Below, one piece after another: positions 52,610 to 60,394 of a DNA stretch of 64,000 bases (positions are counted from its first letter, which is position 1; each line of letters opens with the position of its first letter). A model generated the notes under the pieces. That model had not been told where the DNA came from. It ran no database searches and saw nothing but the letters and a program-made list of their open reading frames with translations. Both the position numbers and the translations under genes were made by a program. The stretch lies in NCBI RefSeq assembly GCF_947497045.1, contig NZ_CANMEU010000009.1:1-64000 (forward strand), written 5' to 3'. This DNA is from an uncultured Tateyamaria sp. (GTDB taxonomy: Bacteria; Pseudomonadota; Alphaproteobacteria; Rhodobacterales; Rhodobacteraceae).

Positions 52610-55201
52610 ATGCCCGTCGTCGTTGTCGAATCCCCAGCCAAAGCCAAGACAATCAACAAATATCTGGGGGATGATTACACCGTTCTGGCCAGCTATGGGC
52701 ACGTGCGCGACCTGCCCCCCAAGGACGGATCGGTTGACCCCGACAACGAATTCGAGATGGTCTGGGAAATCGCGAGCGCCAGCAAAAAGCACATGAAGGC
52801 GATTGCCGATGCGCTCAAGGATGACAACGCGCTGATCCTCGCAACCGACCCCGATCGCGAGGGCGAAGCGATCAGTTGGCACCTGCAAGAGGCGCTGACC
52901 AAGCGCAAGTCGATCAAGAAAGACACCCCCGTCAGCCGCGTCACCTTCAACGCGATCACCAAATCCGCCGTGGACGAGGCGATGCAAAACGCCCGCCAGG
53001 TCGATATGCCCCTGGTCGAAGCCTATCTGGCACGCCGCGCACTGGATTATCTGGTAGGCTTCAACCTCTCGCCCGTGCTGTGGCGCAAGCTGCCCGGTGC
53101 CAAGTCTGCGGGTCGCGTGCAGTCGGTATGTTTGCGCATCCTGACCGAGCGCGAGATGGAGATTGAGGCCTTTCGCAACCGCGAATACTGGTCAGTCAAG
53201 GCTGTGCTCGCCTCCCCAAGGGGTCAGGAATACGAGGCGCGCCTTACCTCATTGGCGGGCAAAAAGCTCGACAAGTTCGACCTTGAAAACCAGACGCAGG
53301 CTGACATGGCTCAAGCCGCCATCACCAGCCGCGATCTGAAAATCCAGTCGGTCGAGGCCAAGCCCGCGTCGCGCAACCCATCCGCCCCCTTTATGACCTC
53401 GACCCTGCAACAAGAGGCCAGCCGCAAGTTCGGCATGGGCGCGCGTCAGGCCATGTCCTCTGCGCAGCGGCTCTATGAGGCGGGTTATATCACCTACATG
53501 CGGACCGATGGCATCGACATGGCCCCTGAGGCCGTCACCATGGCGCGCGACGCGATCAAGGACCGCTACGGCGACGCATATGTGCCGGGCCAGCCGCGCG
53601 TTTACAAGAACAAGGCCAAGAACGCCCAAGAGGCCCACGAATGTATTCGCCCCACCGATATGGCGCGCGATGCGGCCAGCCTGAAAATCACCGATGATGA
53701 TCAGCGCAAGCTTTATGATCTGATCTGGAAACGCACCCTCGCCTGCCAGATGGAGGGGGCCCGTCTTGAACGCACCACAGTCGAAATCGGCAGCGATGAT
53801 GGGCAAGTTGGCCTGCGCGCCACGGGGCAAGTCGTGCTGTTTGACGGGTTCCTGCGTGTCTATGAGGAAGGGCGCGATGATGACGTCGTCGATGATGATG
53901 ACAAGCGCCTGCCCCAGCTGAGCGAGGGGGATCCAGCCGACAAGCGGTCGGTCACGCCCGAGCAGCATTTCACCCAGCCCCCGCCCCGCTATACCGAGGC
54001 GACATTGGTCAAACGGATGGAAGAATTGGGGATTGGCCGCCCGTCAACCTATGCCAGCATCGTGACCACCATTCAGGATCGCGGCTATGTGCGCAAAGAC
54101 CGCAATCGTCTGATCCCGGAGGATAAAGGGCGGCTCGTCATCGCGTTCCTGGAAAACTACTTCCGCCGTTATGTGGGCTATGATTTTACCGCCAGCCTCG
54201 AAGAAGAGCTGGATGATGTCAGTGCAGGCGACCGCGACTACAAGGATGTGTTGGGCCGGTTCTGGCAGGATTTCAGCGCCGCGATTGCCGAAACTTCCGA
54301 GTTGCGCATCACCGAAGTGCTCGAAAAGATCAACGAGGTGCTGGAACCGCACCTGTTTCCGCCGCTTGACGGTGGAGGCGATCCGCGCCTGTGCCCCAAT
54401 TGCGGGATCGGGCGGCTCAGCATGCGCACGGCCCGCTCGGGTGGGGCGTTCATCGGTTGCTCAAACTACCCCGAATGCCGCTATACCCGCGCCTTTGGCC
54501 CGCCCGGCCAGGAAGACGACAGCGGCATCCCGCCCGAAGGCAAACTGCTTGGCGAGGATGAGGATGACAAGATTTACGCGTTCAAGGGCCGTTTTGGCCC
54601 CTATGTGCAGCGCGGCGAGGTCACGGACGACAACAAAAAGCCGCCCCGCCAGTCGATCCCCAAGGAATGGCCGCCCACCGAGGTGGACCTGGAACAGGCG
54701 GTGCGCCTGCTGTCCCTGCCCCGCCAGATTGGACCCCACCCCGAGGATGGGATCATGGTCTGGGCCAATATCGGACGCTATGGGCCATATTTGAAACACG
54801 CTGAATCCACGTCGGATCGCGGCGGCACCAACGCCAACCTCGAAGGCATCGAGGAGGTGTTTACCGTCGGCATGAACCGGGCCGTGCAACTGCTCGCCGA
54901 AAAAGTGGCCAGCCGTGGCGGGCGCGGTGTGGCAGCCAAACCGCTGCACGAGTTGGGCGAGCACCCCTCTGAGGGCGGGCCCGTCAATGTGATGAAGGGC
55001 AAATACGGACCTTATGTGAAATGGGGCAAGGTCAACGCAACCATCCCCAAAGGGACCGAGCCCGAGAATGTGACGATGGACATGGCGGTGCAGTTGATCG
55101 AGGAAAAGGCACCGGCCAAGAAGAAGCCCGCAAAGAAGAAGGCTGCCGCCAAGAAACCGGCGGCCAAGAAGAAAGTGGCGGCGAAAAAGAAGTCAGCCTG
55201 A
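52610..55201 (+). CDS. topA: DNA topoisomerase I
   Basis: An 863-residue type IA topoisomerase. The TOPRIM domain begins VVVESPAKAKTINKYLGDDY with ILATDPDREGEAISWHLQE, and the catalytic Tyr296 is in LYEAGYITYMRTDGIDMAPE. A zinc-ribbon-like block (CPNCGIGRLSMRTARSGGAF, CSNYPECRYTR) and several C-terminal repeat domains follow. The last 30 or so residues are Lys/Ala repeats that probably bind DNA. Its 3' end overlaps the marR end by nine bases. Confidence 0.96.
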   Translation: MPVVVVESPAKAKTINKYLGDDYTVLASYGHVRDLPPKDGSVDPDNEFEMVWEIASASKKHMKAIADALKDDNALILATDPDREGEAISWHLQEALTKRKSIKKDTPVSRVTFNAITKSAVDEAMQNARQVDMPLVEAYLARRALDYLVGFNLSPVLWRKLPGAKSAGRVQSVCLRILTEREMEIEAFRNREYWSVKAVLASPRGQEYEARLTSLAGKKLDKFDLENQTQADMAQAAITSRDLKIQSVEAKPASRNPSAPFMTSTLQQEASRKFGMGARQAMSSAQRLYEAGYITYMRTDGIDMAPEAVTMARDAIKDRYGDAYVPGQPRVYKNKAKNAQEAHECIRPTDMARDAASLKITDDDQRKLYDLIWKRTLACQMEGARLERTTVEIGSDDGQVGLRATGQVVLFDGFLRVYEEGRDDDVVDDDDKRLPQLSEGDPADKRSVTPEQHFTQPPPRYTEATLVKRMEELGIGRPSTYASIVTTIQDRGYVRKDRNRLIPEDKGRLVIAFLENYFRRYVGYDFTASLEEELDDVSAGDRDYKDVLGRFWQDFSAAIAETSELRITEVLEKINEVLEPHLFPPLDGGGDPRLCPNCGIGRLSMRTARSGGAFIGCSNYPECRYTRAFGPPGQEDDSGIPPEGKLLGEDEDDKIYAFKGRFGPYVQRGEVTDDNKKPPRQSIPKEWPPTEVDLEQAVRLLSLPRQIGPHPEDGIMVWANIGRYGPYLKHAESTSDRGGTNANLEGIEEVFTVGMNRAVQLLAEKVASRGGRGVAAKPLHELGEHPSEGGPVNVMKGKYGPYVKWGKVNATIPKGTEPENVTMDMAVQLIEEKAPAKKKPAKKKAAAKKPAAKKKVAAKKKSA

Positions 55202-55648
55202 CGGGGTGCCCGCCTCAAGGGCTGCGACCCGTTCGACGACCTTGTCCATCAACGCGACGAGTTGGGTCTGTTCGCGCGCACTCAGTGCCGACAGAAACAG
55301 AGCCATATTGCGCAGATCCTGCGTGTGGATGGCATCCGCAACCGCGCGCCCTTCATCTGTCAGGTCCAACTCATAGGCCCGGCGATCCTGACTGCATTGC
55401 TGGCGCTGGATCAACCCGCGGCTCACCAGACGCGCGATCACACTGCTGGCTGTCGTGGGCGCCACACCCAGTTGCGCGGCCACCGCAGTCGCGCGCACAC
55501 CCGGCGCGGTGCGGACAATCGCCAACGTATGAAAATCCAACGCGTTGAAGCGGATCACATGGCGATGCTCGGGCGAGGTGCGCTCGCTGATCAGCATCAC
55601 GCGCATAACTGTTTTCACCTGATCCAGCAATCTATGTTCCATGCTCAT
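55193..55648 (-). CDS. MarR-family transcriptional regulator
   Basis: A 151-residue winged-helix regulator: DQVKTVMRVMLISERTSPEH, FHTLAIVRTAPGVRATAVAA, recognition helix LGVAPTTASSVIARLVSRGL and the wing QRQQCSQDRRAYELDLTDEG. It is divergent from a small secreted peptide gene, with a pair of 14-base direct repeats between them that may be its operators. It may control that peptide and itself; the ligand is unknown. Two nearby ATG codons at the start are possible. Confidence 0.9.
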   Translation of the reverse strand: MSMEHRLLDQVKTVMRVMLISERTSPEHRHVIRFNALDFHTLAIVRTAPGVRATAVAAQLGVAPTTASSVIARLVSRGLIQRQQCSQDRRAYELDLTDEGRAVADAIHTQDLRNMALFLSALSAREQTQLVALMDKVVERVAALEAGTPSG

Positions 55649-55698
55649 AGCCGACAGTCACCCAATGCACTTGTCTGCGCAAGAGGGCCCCCTAAATA

Positions 55699-55733
55699 CT
55701 ACGATATCCGCAGCAACTACTGCGATACTCGCA
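55699..55733. promoter_or_regulatory. Tandem 14-base repeats, candidate MarR operators
   Basis: CTACGATATCCGCA (55699-55712) and CTGCGATACTCGCA (55720-55733) match at 11 of 14 positions and start 21 bases apart, two helical turns. They sit between the divergent marR and small peptide genes. The second copy contains GCGA-TAC-TCGC symmetry. Confidence 0.45.
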
Positions 55734-55754
55734 TCAATCAACTGGAGACAGATA

Positions 55755-55913
55755 ATGACCCGCACCTTGATCAAAGCCGCAACCGTCGCCGCTCTTGGCC
55801 TGACAGTAGCCGCCCCGGCCTTTGCCCTCACAAACGTCTTCCCGACATTCGTTACCGTACCAGACACGACGATCCCGGCACCCGCGGACATAAAAGGCGA
55901 CAAGCAGAAATAG
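55755..55913 (+). CDS. Small secreted peptide
   Basis: A 52-residue protein. Residues 1-24 are a clear signal peptide (LIKAATVAALGLTVAAPAFA); the mature part is about 28 residues, rich in Thr, Pro and Val, with a lysine-rich end and no cysteine (LTNVFPTFVTVPDTTIPAPA then DIKGDKQK). A GGAGAC precedes the ATG and a terminator follows, which supports a real gene. It is divergent from marR. Function unknown. Confidence 0.7.
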   Translation: MTRTLIKAATVAALGLTVAAPAFALTNVFPTFVTVPDTTIPAPADIKGDKQK

Positions 55914-55942
55914 GGGCACGCCGCCTTCCCGAACCGAACAGA

Positions 55943-55971
55943 CGCCCGGCCCCAAAAGGTCGGGCGTTTTT
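55943..55971 (+). terminator. Rho-independent terminator after the small peptide gene
   Basis: CGCCCGGCC pairs with GGTCGGGCG (one G-T) around CCAAAA and is followed by five T residues. Confidence 0.85.
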
Positions 55972-56022
55972 GCGCCTCATCCCCACTTGGCAGAAGCGCG
56001 ATTCCAGCGGATTGGCAATTTC

Positions 56023-56041
56023 ATGCAGTATACAACTGCAT
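56023..56041. promoter_or_regulatory. Palindromic candidate operator upstream of the sco-LOV operon
   Basis: ATGCAGT-ATACA-ACTGCAT has perfect seven-base arms around a five-base spacer. It is 90 bases before the first gene and 15 bases upstream of a TTGACA (56056-56061). No good -10 was found. The symmetry suits a dimeric regulator, not identified. Confidence 0.45.
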
Positions 56042-56131
56042 ACCACCTGTGTACGTTGACAGCCACCCAGACTCGCGTCACAAATTTCCACAGGGTGTGC
56101 GGCCTCCTTCAGAGGTGTCCAGGAGTAATTT

Positions 56132-56827
56132 ATGAAAAAGATCTACGGCTCTGCCTCCGAGGCACTGGATGGGCTATTGTTTGACGGCATGTTTATTGCA
56201 GCGGGCGGGTTCGGCCTGTGTGGCATCCCCGAACTGCTGCTGGATGCGATCAAAGAGGCGGGCACCAAGGATCTGACATTCGCATCCAACAACGCGGGGG
56301 TTGATGATTTTGGCATCGGTATCCTGCTGCAAACCCGGCAGGTCAAAAAGATGATCTCGTCCTATGTGGGTGAAAACGCCGAGTTCATGCGCCAATACCT
56401 GTCCGGTGAGCTGGAACTTGAGTTCAACCCCCAAGGCACGCTGGCCGAGCGGATGCGCGCGGGCGGCTGTGGCATCCCCGGCTTTTACACCAAGACCGGC
56501 GTGGGTACCGTCATTGCCGATGGCAAGGAACACAAGGACTTCAACGGCGAAACCTATATCATGGAGGAAGGCATCTTTGCCGACCTCGCCATCGTCAAGG
56601 CGTGGAAGGCGGACGAGACGGGCAACCTCGTGTTCCGCAAGACGGCGCGCAACTTCAACCCGCCCGCCGCCATGTGCGGCAAGGTCTGTGTCGTTGAAGT
56701 CGAAGAGATCGTGCCGACCGGCAGCCTTGATCCCGACACCATCCACCTGCCCGGCATCTATGTACATCGCCTGATTCAAGGCGCGCACGAAAAGCGCATC
56801 GAACAACGCACCACCCGCGCGGCCTGA
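56132..56827 (+). CDS. scoA: 3-oxoacid CoA-transferase subunit A
   Basis: A 231-residue alpha subunit of succinyl-CoA:3-ketoacid CoA-transferase type. It starts KKIYGSASEALDGLLFDGMF with the glycine loop AAGGFGLCGIPELLLDAIKE, then NNAGVDDFGIGILLQTRQVK and AMCGKVCVVEVEEIVPTGSL. With the beta subunit it moves CoA between acetoacetate and succinate, feeding ketone bodies or short-chain acids into the acetyl-CoA pool. An AGGAG ribosome site precedes the ATG. The next gene, 12 bases on, is a LOV photoreceptor rather than the beta subunit. Confidence 0.94.
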   Translation: MKKIYGSASEALDGLLFDGMFIAAGGFGLCGIPELLLDAIKEAGTKDLTFASNNAGVDDFGIGILLQTRQVKKMISSYVGENAEFMRQYLSGELELEFNPQGTLAERMRAGGCGIPGFYTKTGVGTVIADGKEHKDFNGETYIMEEGIFADLAIVKAWKADETGNLVFRKTARNFNPPAAMCGKVCVVEVEEIVPTGSLDPDTIHLPGIYVHRLIQGAHEKRIEQRTTRAA

Positions 56828-56839
56828 CGGAGACAAGCC

Positions 56840-57868
56840 ATGCCCGACACGCTTGAGCAGATTCTGGGTCAGAATATGATCTTTGACGGTTTCAACCGTG
56901 CCCAGATCGCTATCGTCGTCACCAATCCCTTTCTTGAGGACAACCCGATCGTCTATGTGAACGAAGCGTTCACCCGGTGCACAGGCTATGCCCGGTCCGC
57001 GTCAATCGGGCGCAACTGCCGGTTCCTGCAAGGCCCCGAGACGTCCAAGGTCGATGTGGACAAACTGCGCCGCGGGATCGAGAACGAAGAGACTACGACA
57101 GTCGACATCATCAACTACCGCGCAAATGGCGAGAAATACCTCAACCGGCTGGTCGTCTCACCTCTGTGTGACAACACGGGCAAGTTGCAGTATTTCATCG
57201 GTATCCAGAAGGAACTGCGCGAGACCGACACAGATGCCGGTACCGAACAGATGAACGCGGCCTTGATGGAGATCCAGAACCGGGTGGCCACGGACCTGTC
57301 GATCGTAATTGGCATGATCCGCCAGCAATCGGGCAGCACATCAGTGCCCGAAGACTTCGTGGCCCTCAGCCGGCGCATCGAGACCCTTCAGCTTTTGTAC
57401 GAAGAGATGAAGCTGTCGGACCGCCAGTCCAATCGGAACCACGTTGAGATGGGCAGCTATCTGTCGCGTCTGTCGGCTGCGATTGCCCATGTAACTGGAC
57501 GGTCCGGTATCCGCCTGACGATCCAGATCGAACCGCTTGAAGTCCCCATTGAAACGGCGACCCGCGTCGGTCTGGTTTTGTCCGAACTTTTGACAAATGC
57601 CTTCCAGCACGCCTTTGACCGATTGGACAATGGCCTTGTCGAAGTCCGAATGAGCCGCCTCAGTGCCGGAGGCCTGCGTCTGATCGTATCTGATGACGGC
57701 GTTGGCATCCCAAACACGATGGTATGGCCCGATCCAAGCACGGTGGGCGGGCGCATCGTCAGCGGCTTGATCGAGGGGCTTGAAGGCACGCTGCATCTGG
57801 GTCGCGGTGCAGCAGGCAGTTTTGTGACCATTGATGTGCCCGCGGGCGCGACACTTGTTGATGAATAA
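56840..57868 (+). CDS. LOV-domain photoreceptor with HisKA_2/HATPase-like module lacking the phosphoacceptor His
   Basis: A 342-residue protein. Residues about 15-128 are a LOV domain: FTRCTGYARSASIGRNCRFL with the adduct-forming Cys60, then INYRANGEKYLNRLVVSPL and the conserved Gln123 in FIGIQ. Residues about 138-215 match a HisKA_2 dimerisation region, but the expected HRVKN is Asn147-RVATD, so no phosphoacceptor His is seen. The ATPase core is intact: N-box ELLTNAFQHAF, DDGVGIP (Asp286) and the G2-type GGRIVSGLIEG and GAAGSFV. It may bind ATP and signal by another route, or phosphorylate a partner. It lies between scoA and scoB with 12- and 9-base gaps. No response regulator is nearby. Confidence 0.88.
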   Translation: MPDTLEQILGQNMIFDGFNRAQIAIVVTNPFLEDNPIVYVNEAFTRCTGYARSASIGRNCRFLQGPETSKVDVDKLRRGIENEETTTVDIINYRANGEKYLNRLVVSPLCDNTGKLQYFIGIQKELRETDTDAGTEQMNAALMEIQNRVATDLSIVIGMIRQQSGSTSVPEDFVALSRRIETLQLLYEEMKLSDRQSNRNHVEMGSYLSRLSAAIAHVTGRSGIRLTIQIEPLEVPIETATRVGLVLSELLTNAFQHAFDRLDNGLVEVRMSRLSAGGLRLIVSDDGVGIPNTMVWPDPSTVGGRIVSGLIEGLEGTLHLGRGAAGSFVTIDVPAGATLVDE

Positions 57869-57877
57869 GGAATAGGC

Positions 57878-58504
57878 ATGCCCTGGGATCGCAATCAAAT
57901 GGCCGAGCGCGCGGCGCAGGAACTCGAAGATGGCTGGTACGTGAACCTCGGCATCGGCATTCCGACCCTCGTGTCCAATTACATCCCCGACGGGATCGAG
58001 GTAACGTTGCAATCCGAAAACGGGATGCTGGGCATGGGTCCCTTCCCGGTTGAGGGCACCGAAGACGCCGACCTGATCAATGCGGGCAAACAGACCATCA
58101 CCGAATTGCCCCAGACCGCTTATTTCGATTCTGCACAATCCTTCGGCATGATCCGCGGCGGCAAGATCGCCATGGCGATCCTTGGTGCGATGGAGGTGGC
58201 CGAAAACGGCGACCTCGCCAACTGGATGATCCCCGGCAAGCTGGTCAAAGGCATGGGCGGTGCAATGGATCTGGTGGCAGGCGTGGGCCGCGTTGTGGTT
58301 GTGATGGATCACACAAACAAGCACGGCGACAGCAAAGTTCTCAAGGAATGCACCCTGCCCCTGACCGGCAAGGCCGTTGTCGATCGCATTATCACCAACC
58401 TTGGCGTGTTGGATGTGGTTGAGGGCGGCTTGCGCATTGTCGAAACGGCGGACGGCGTGACCGAAGACGAATTGCGCGCAGCCACCCAAGCCACCCTCGT
58501 CTGA
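57878..58504 (+). CDS. scoB: 3-oxoacid CoA-transferase subunit B
   Basis: A 208-residue beta subunit. It has [20 protein letters not shown], the catalytic Glu in [19 protein letters not shown] and [20 protein letters not shown]. Together with ScoA it forms the active transferase. It starts nine bases after the LOV gene behind an AAGGAATAGG ribosome site, so all three genes very likely form one transcript. Confidence 0.94.
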   Translation: MPWDRNQMAERAAQELEDGWYVNLGIGIPTLVSNYIPDGIEVTLQSENGMLGMGPFPVEGTEDADLINAGKQTITELPQTAYFDSAQSFGMIRGGKIAMAILGAMEVAENGDLANWMIPGKLVKGMGGAMDLVAGVGRVVVVMDHTNKHGDSKVLKECTLPLTGKAVVDRIITNLGVLDVVEGGLRIVETADGVTEDELRAATQATLV

Positions 58505-58535
58505 GCCCGAAATCATCCGCGAAGATTGCGCGGCC

Positions 58536-59339
58536 TCAGTTCAGTGCCGCGAACACACACCCGTCACTGGCAAGCTCGGGTGGCGTGATACAAAGCCCTT
58601 TTGCAATCTGGAACGCGGCCAGCACCTTAGGCACATAATCCCGCGTTTCGGGAAAGGGCGGTACCCCCTGATGGGTGCGCACAGCCCCCTCACCCGCATT
58701 GTATCCCGCCAGCACCAACATCGGATCACGCTCAAACGTACCCATCAACCAGTCGAGGTATTTCACGCCGCCTTCGATGTTCTGCGCTGCCACGAGGCTG
58801 TCGGTCACACCAAAGCGGCTGGCGGTGGCGGGCATCAACTGCATCAGGCCCTGCGCCCCCGCCGAACTCACGGCGTCCTCTTCTCCGGCGGATTCAACCA
58901 TCATCACGGCCAGCACCAGCGCAGGCGAGACGTCCGTGTCGATGGTGGCACGCAGAATGTCGACACCGCGCGCCTTGGCCAGCGCCTGCATCTGTTGCAG
59001 GCGTGGCGCGGGCACTTTGGCGTCGGCCCGGGCCAGGGCGCGCATGGCAAGGTCCAGCCGACCCGGCCCCGCATCTGCCAGATCAGGAGAGACATCTTCC
59101 CAGAACCAGTCGAACCGGGCACCACTGGGGGCCTCTGGCCCGGTGGCGGTGGGCACGACCTCTTCTTCAACCACCTCCGCAGGATCAATCTGAACGGTGA
59201 TCCGCTTTTGCGCGCCGGATTTGGGCGGTTTCACACGTTTGGCCGAGAAATCCTTGAACGGCGGCGGAGACTCAGCCCCAACAGCGCCGAAACTCAGCAC
59301 CAAACCGCATATCGCGGCGCATAGAATGCGTTTTGTCAT
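58536..59339 (-). CDS. Lytic transglycosylase with SLT domain
   Basis: A 267-residue exported protein with a signal peptide (ILCAAICGLVLSFGAVGAES) and a C-terminal SLT/goose-lysozyme-like domain. The catalytic Glu is in VLAVMMVESAGEEDAVS, followed by GAQGLMQLMPATASRFGV, NIEGGVKYLDWLM and LAGYNAGEGAV. It cleaves peptidoglycan to give anhydromuropeptides, often to make room for envelope machines. It is divergent from the tad pilus operon, a plausible link but not proven. Confidence 0.92.
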   Translation of the reverse strand: MTKRILCAAICGLVLSFGAVGAESPPPFKDFSAKRVKPPKSGAQKRITVQIDPAEVVEEEVVPTATGPEAPSGARFDWFWEDVSPDLADAGPGRLDLAMRALARADAKVPAPRLQQMQALAKARGVDILRATIDTDVSPALVLAVMMVESAGEEDAVSSAGAQGLMQLMPATASRFGVTDSLVAAQNIEGGVKYLDWLMGTFERDPMLVLAGYNAGEGAVRTHQGVPPFPETRDYVPKVLAAFQIAKGLCITPPELASDGCVFAALN

Positions 59340-59712
59340 ATCTGCCTGCCTCTGATTGCACGATCTTGGTCGCGCTTTTGCAGGCAGTGTCGCAAAAAAA
59401 GGGGCTTCAGGCCACCATTTGCAGCGTTAAAGATGGCCGTTTCGCCACATTTGCCACGCTATTGGCGCTTGCTCGCGTTCCATAACATTTTTTACAAAAA
59501 GTTAGCTTAGCAAAAACAATACCTTAGAGAGGTATTTCAGTTTTTCTGGATGCAGACGCGAAAAGCCCAATTTGCCGCCAAATTCGTGCCCCAATCAAAC
59601 GTCTATATAGCGGCATACCAAGTCGGACATGGGCCAACAGAGAGAAACGGCCCTCAAGACGGACGACGAGGTTGAACTGAAAAATCTACTGATCCTTTGG
59701 AGGGACACTACC
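59340..59712. other. AT-rich divergent promoter interval before the Flp pilin genes
   Basis: No gene is seen in 373 bases. Features include an inverted repeat CTGCCTGC / GCAGGCAG (59342-59349 and 59380-59387), an A/T-rich stretch near 59485-59540 with AATACC / GGTATT hairpin arms (59518-59536), and a 16-base palindrome AATTTG-CCGC-CAAATT at 59569-59584, about 130 bases before the first pilin start. TATATA at 59604-59609 may be part of a promoter, but no matching -35 was found. Confidence 0.5.
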
Positions 59713-59919
59713 ATGATGAAATTTATCAAAAACTTCCGTAAAGACGAAAACGGTGCCGTGACTGTTGACTGGGTTGTGCTGACAGCTGCTGTTGTTGGTC
59801 TGGCCGTTGCTGCCTATTCGTCGATCGAAACTGGCGCATCCGACCTGACCGCTCAGACCAACACATTCCTGGGCAAGCAAGACCCTAACGCTGCACCTGC
59901 AGCCGACGGCGGCAACTAA
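59713..59919 (+). CDS. Flp-family pilin 1
   Basis: A 68-residue type IVb pilin-like protein. It has a short basic leader, a prepilin cleavage site after Gly in RKDENGAVTVDWVVLTAAVV, and one hydrophobic helix. The usual Flp GxxxxEY motif reads GAVTVDW, with Asp and Trp at the conserved Glu and Tyr positions. A GGAGGGA ribosome site precedes the ATG. The acidic, Asn/Ala/Asp-rich tail is probably exposed. A hairpin and a second pilin gene follow. Confidence 0.85.
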   Translation: MMKFIKNFRKDENGAVTVDWVVLTAAVVGLAVAAYSSIETGASDLTAQTNTFLGKQDPNAAPAADGGN

Positions 59920-59950
59920 TAGGTTCATTCGGACTTAACACGATACAGCG

Positions 59951-59982
59951 AGGGGCCGCGTCCAACCACGGTCGCGGCCCCT
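59951..59982 (+). terminator. Hairpin between the two pilin genes
   Basis: AGGGGCCGCG and CGCGGCCCCT form a perfect 10-base stem with a 12-base loop. No T run follows, so it may stabilise or attenuate the pilin 1 message rather than end it. Confidence 0.6.
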
Positions 59983-60024
59983 TGTACATCTCACTTCCAG
60001 AAATTGTTTTTACAGGTGAATGAC

Positions 60025-60198
60025 ATGACCGCTTTTATCAAAGAGTTCTGCAAGAGCGAACGCGGCGCGGTAACGGTCGATTGGGTCGTCGTTTGTGCCG
60101 GTGTGGTTGCCATTGCGGTGATCATGGTGGCCGAAATGAACGCAGGCGCAACCAAACTGACCGCCGAGACAGGCACCTATATGAGCAATTTCCGTTGA
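60025..60198 (+). CDS. Flp-family pilin-like protein 2
   Basis: A 57-residue paralogue of the first pilin. The same motif appears in CKSERGAVTVDWVVVCAGVV after a short basic leader, with a single hydrophobic helix and a short tail (TKLTAETGTYMSNFR). It contains two Cys, one in the leader and one in the helix. The ATG at 60025 follows a CAGGTGA. A terminator follows, so pilin expression can be set apart from cpaB. It may be a minor pilin. Confidence 0.82.
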   Translation: MTAFIKEFCKSERGAVTVDWVVVCAGVVAIAVIMVAEMNAGATKLTAETGTYMSNFR

Positions 60199-60222
60199 TC
60201 CACCGCCAGGTGTGAACAACCG

Positions 60223-60252
60223 GCGCCCGCCCCTTCAAGGTCGGGCGCTTTT
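60223..60252 (+). terminator. Rho-independent terminator after pilin 2
   Basis: GCGCCCG (60223-60229) pairs with CGGGCGC (60242-60248) and is followed by TTTT. Confidence 0.75.
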
Positions 60253-60394
60253 GCATGTCTGGGGACTGGCGCAGGGCAATTGCCCCACACACACCCCAGC
60301 CCTTCCCAGAATATGCCACATTCCACTGTCATATATGATGCCGAGAGGTTCCCGCCGTTCCGGCGAATAATGAACCCAATAAAGAGGTGCTGAG

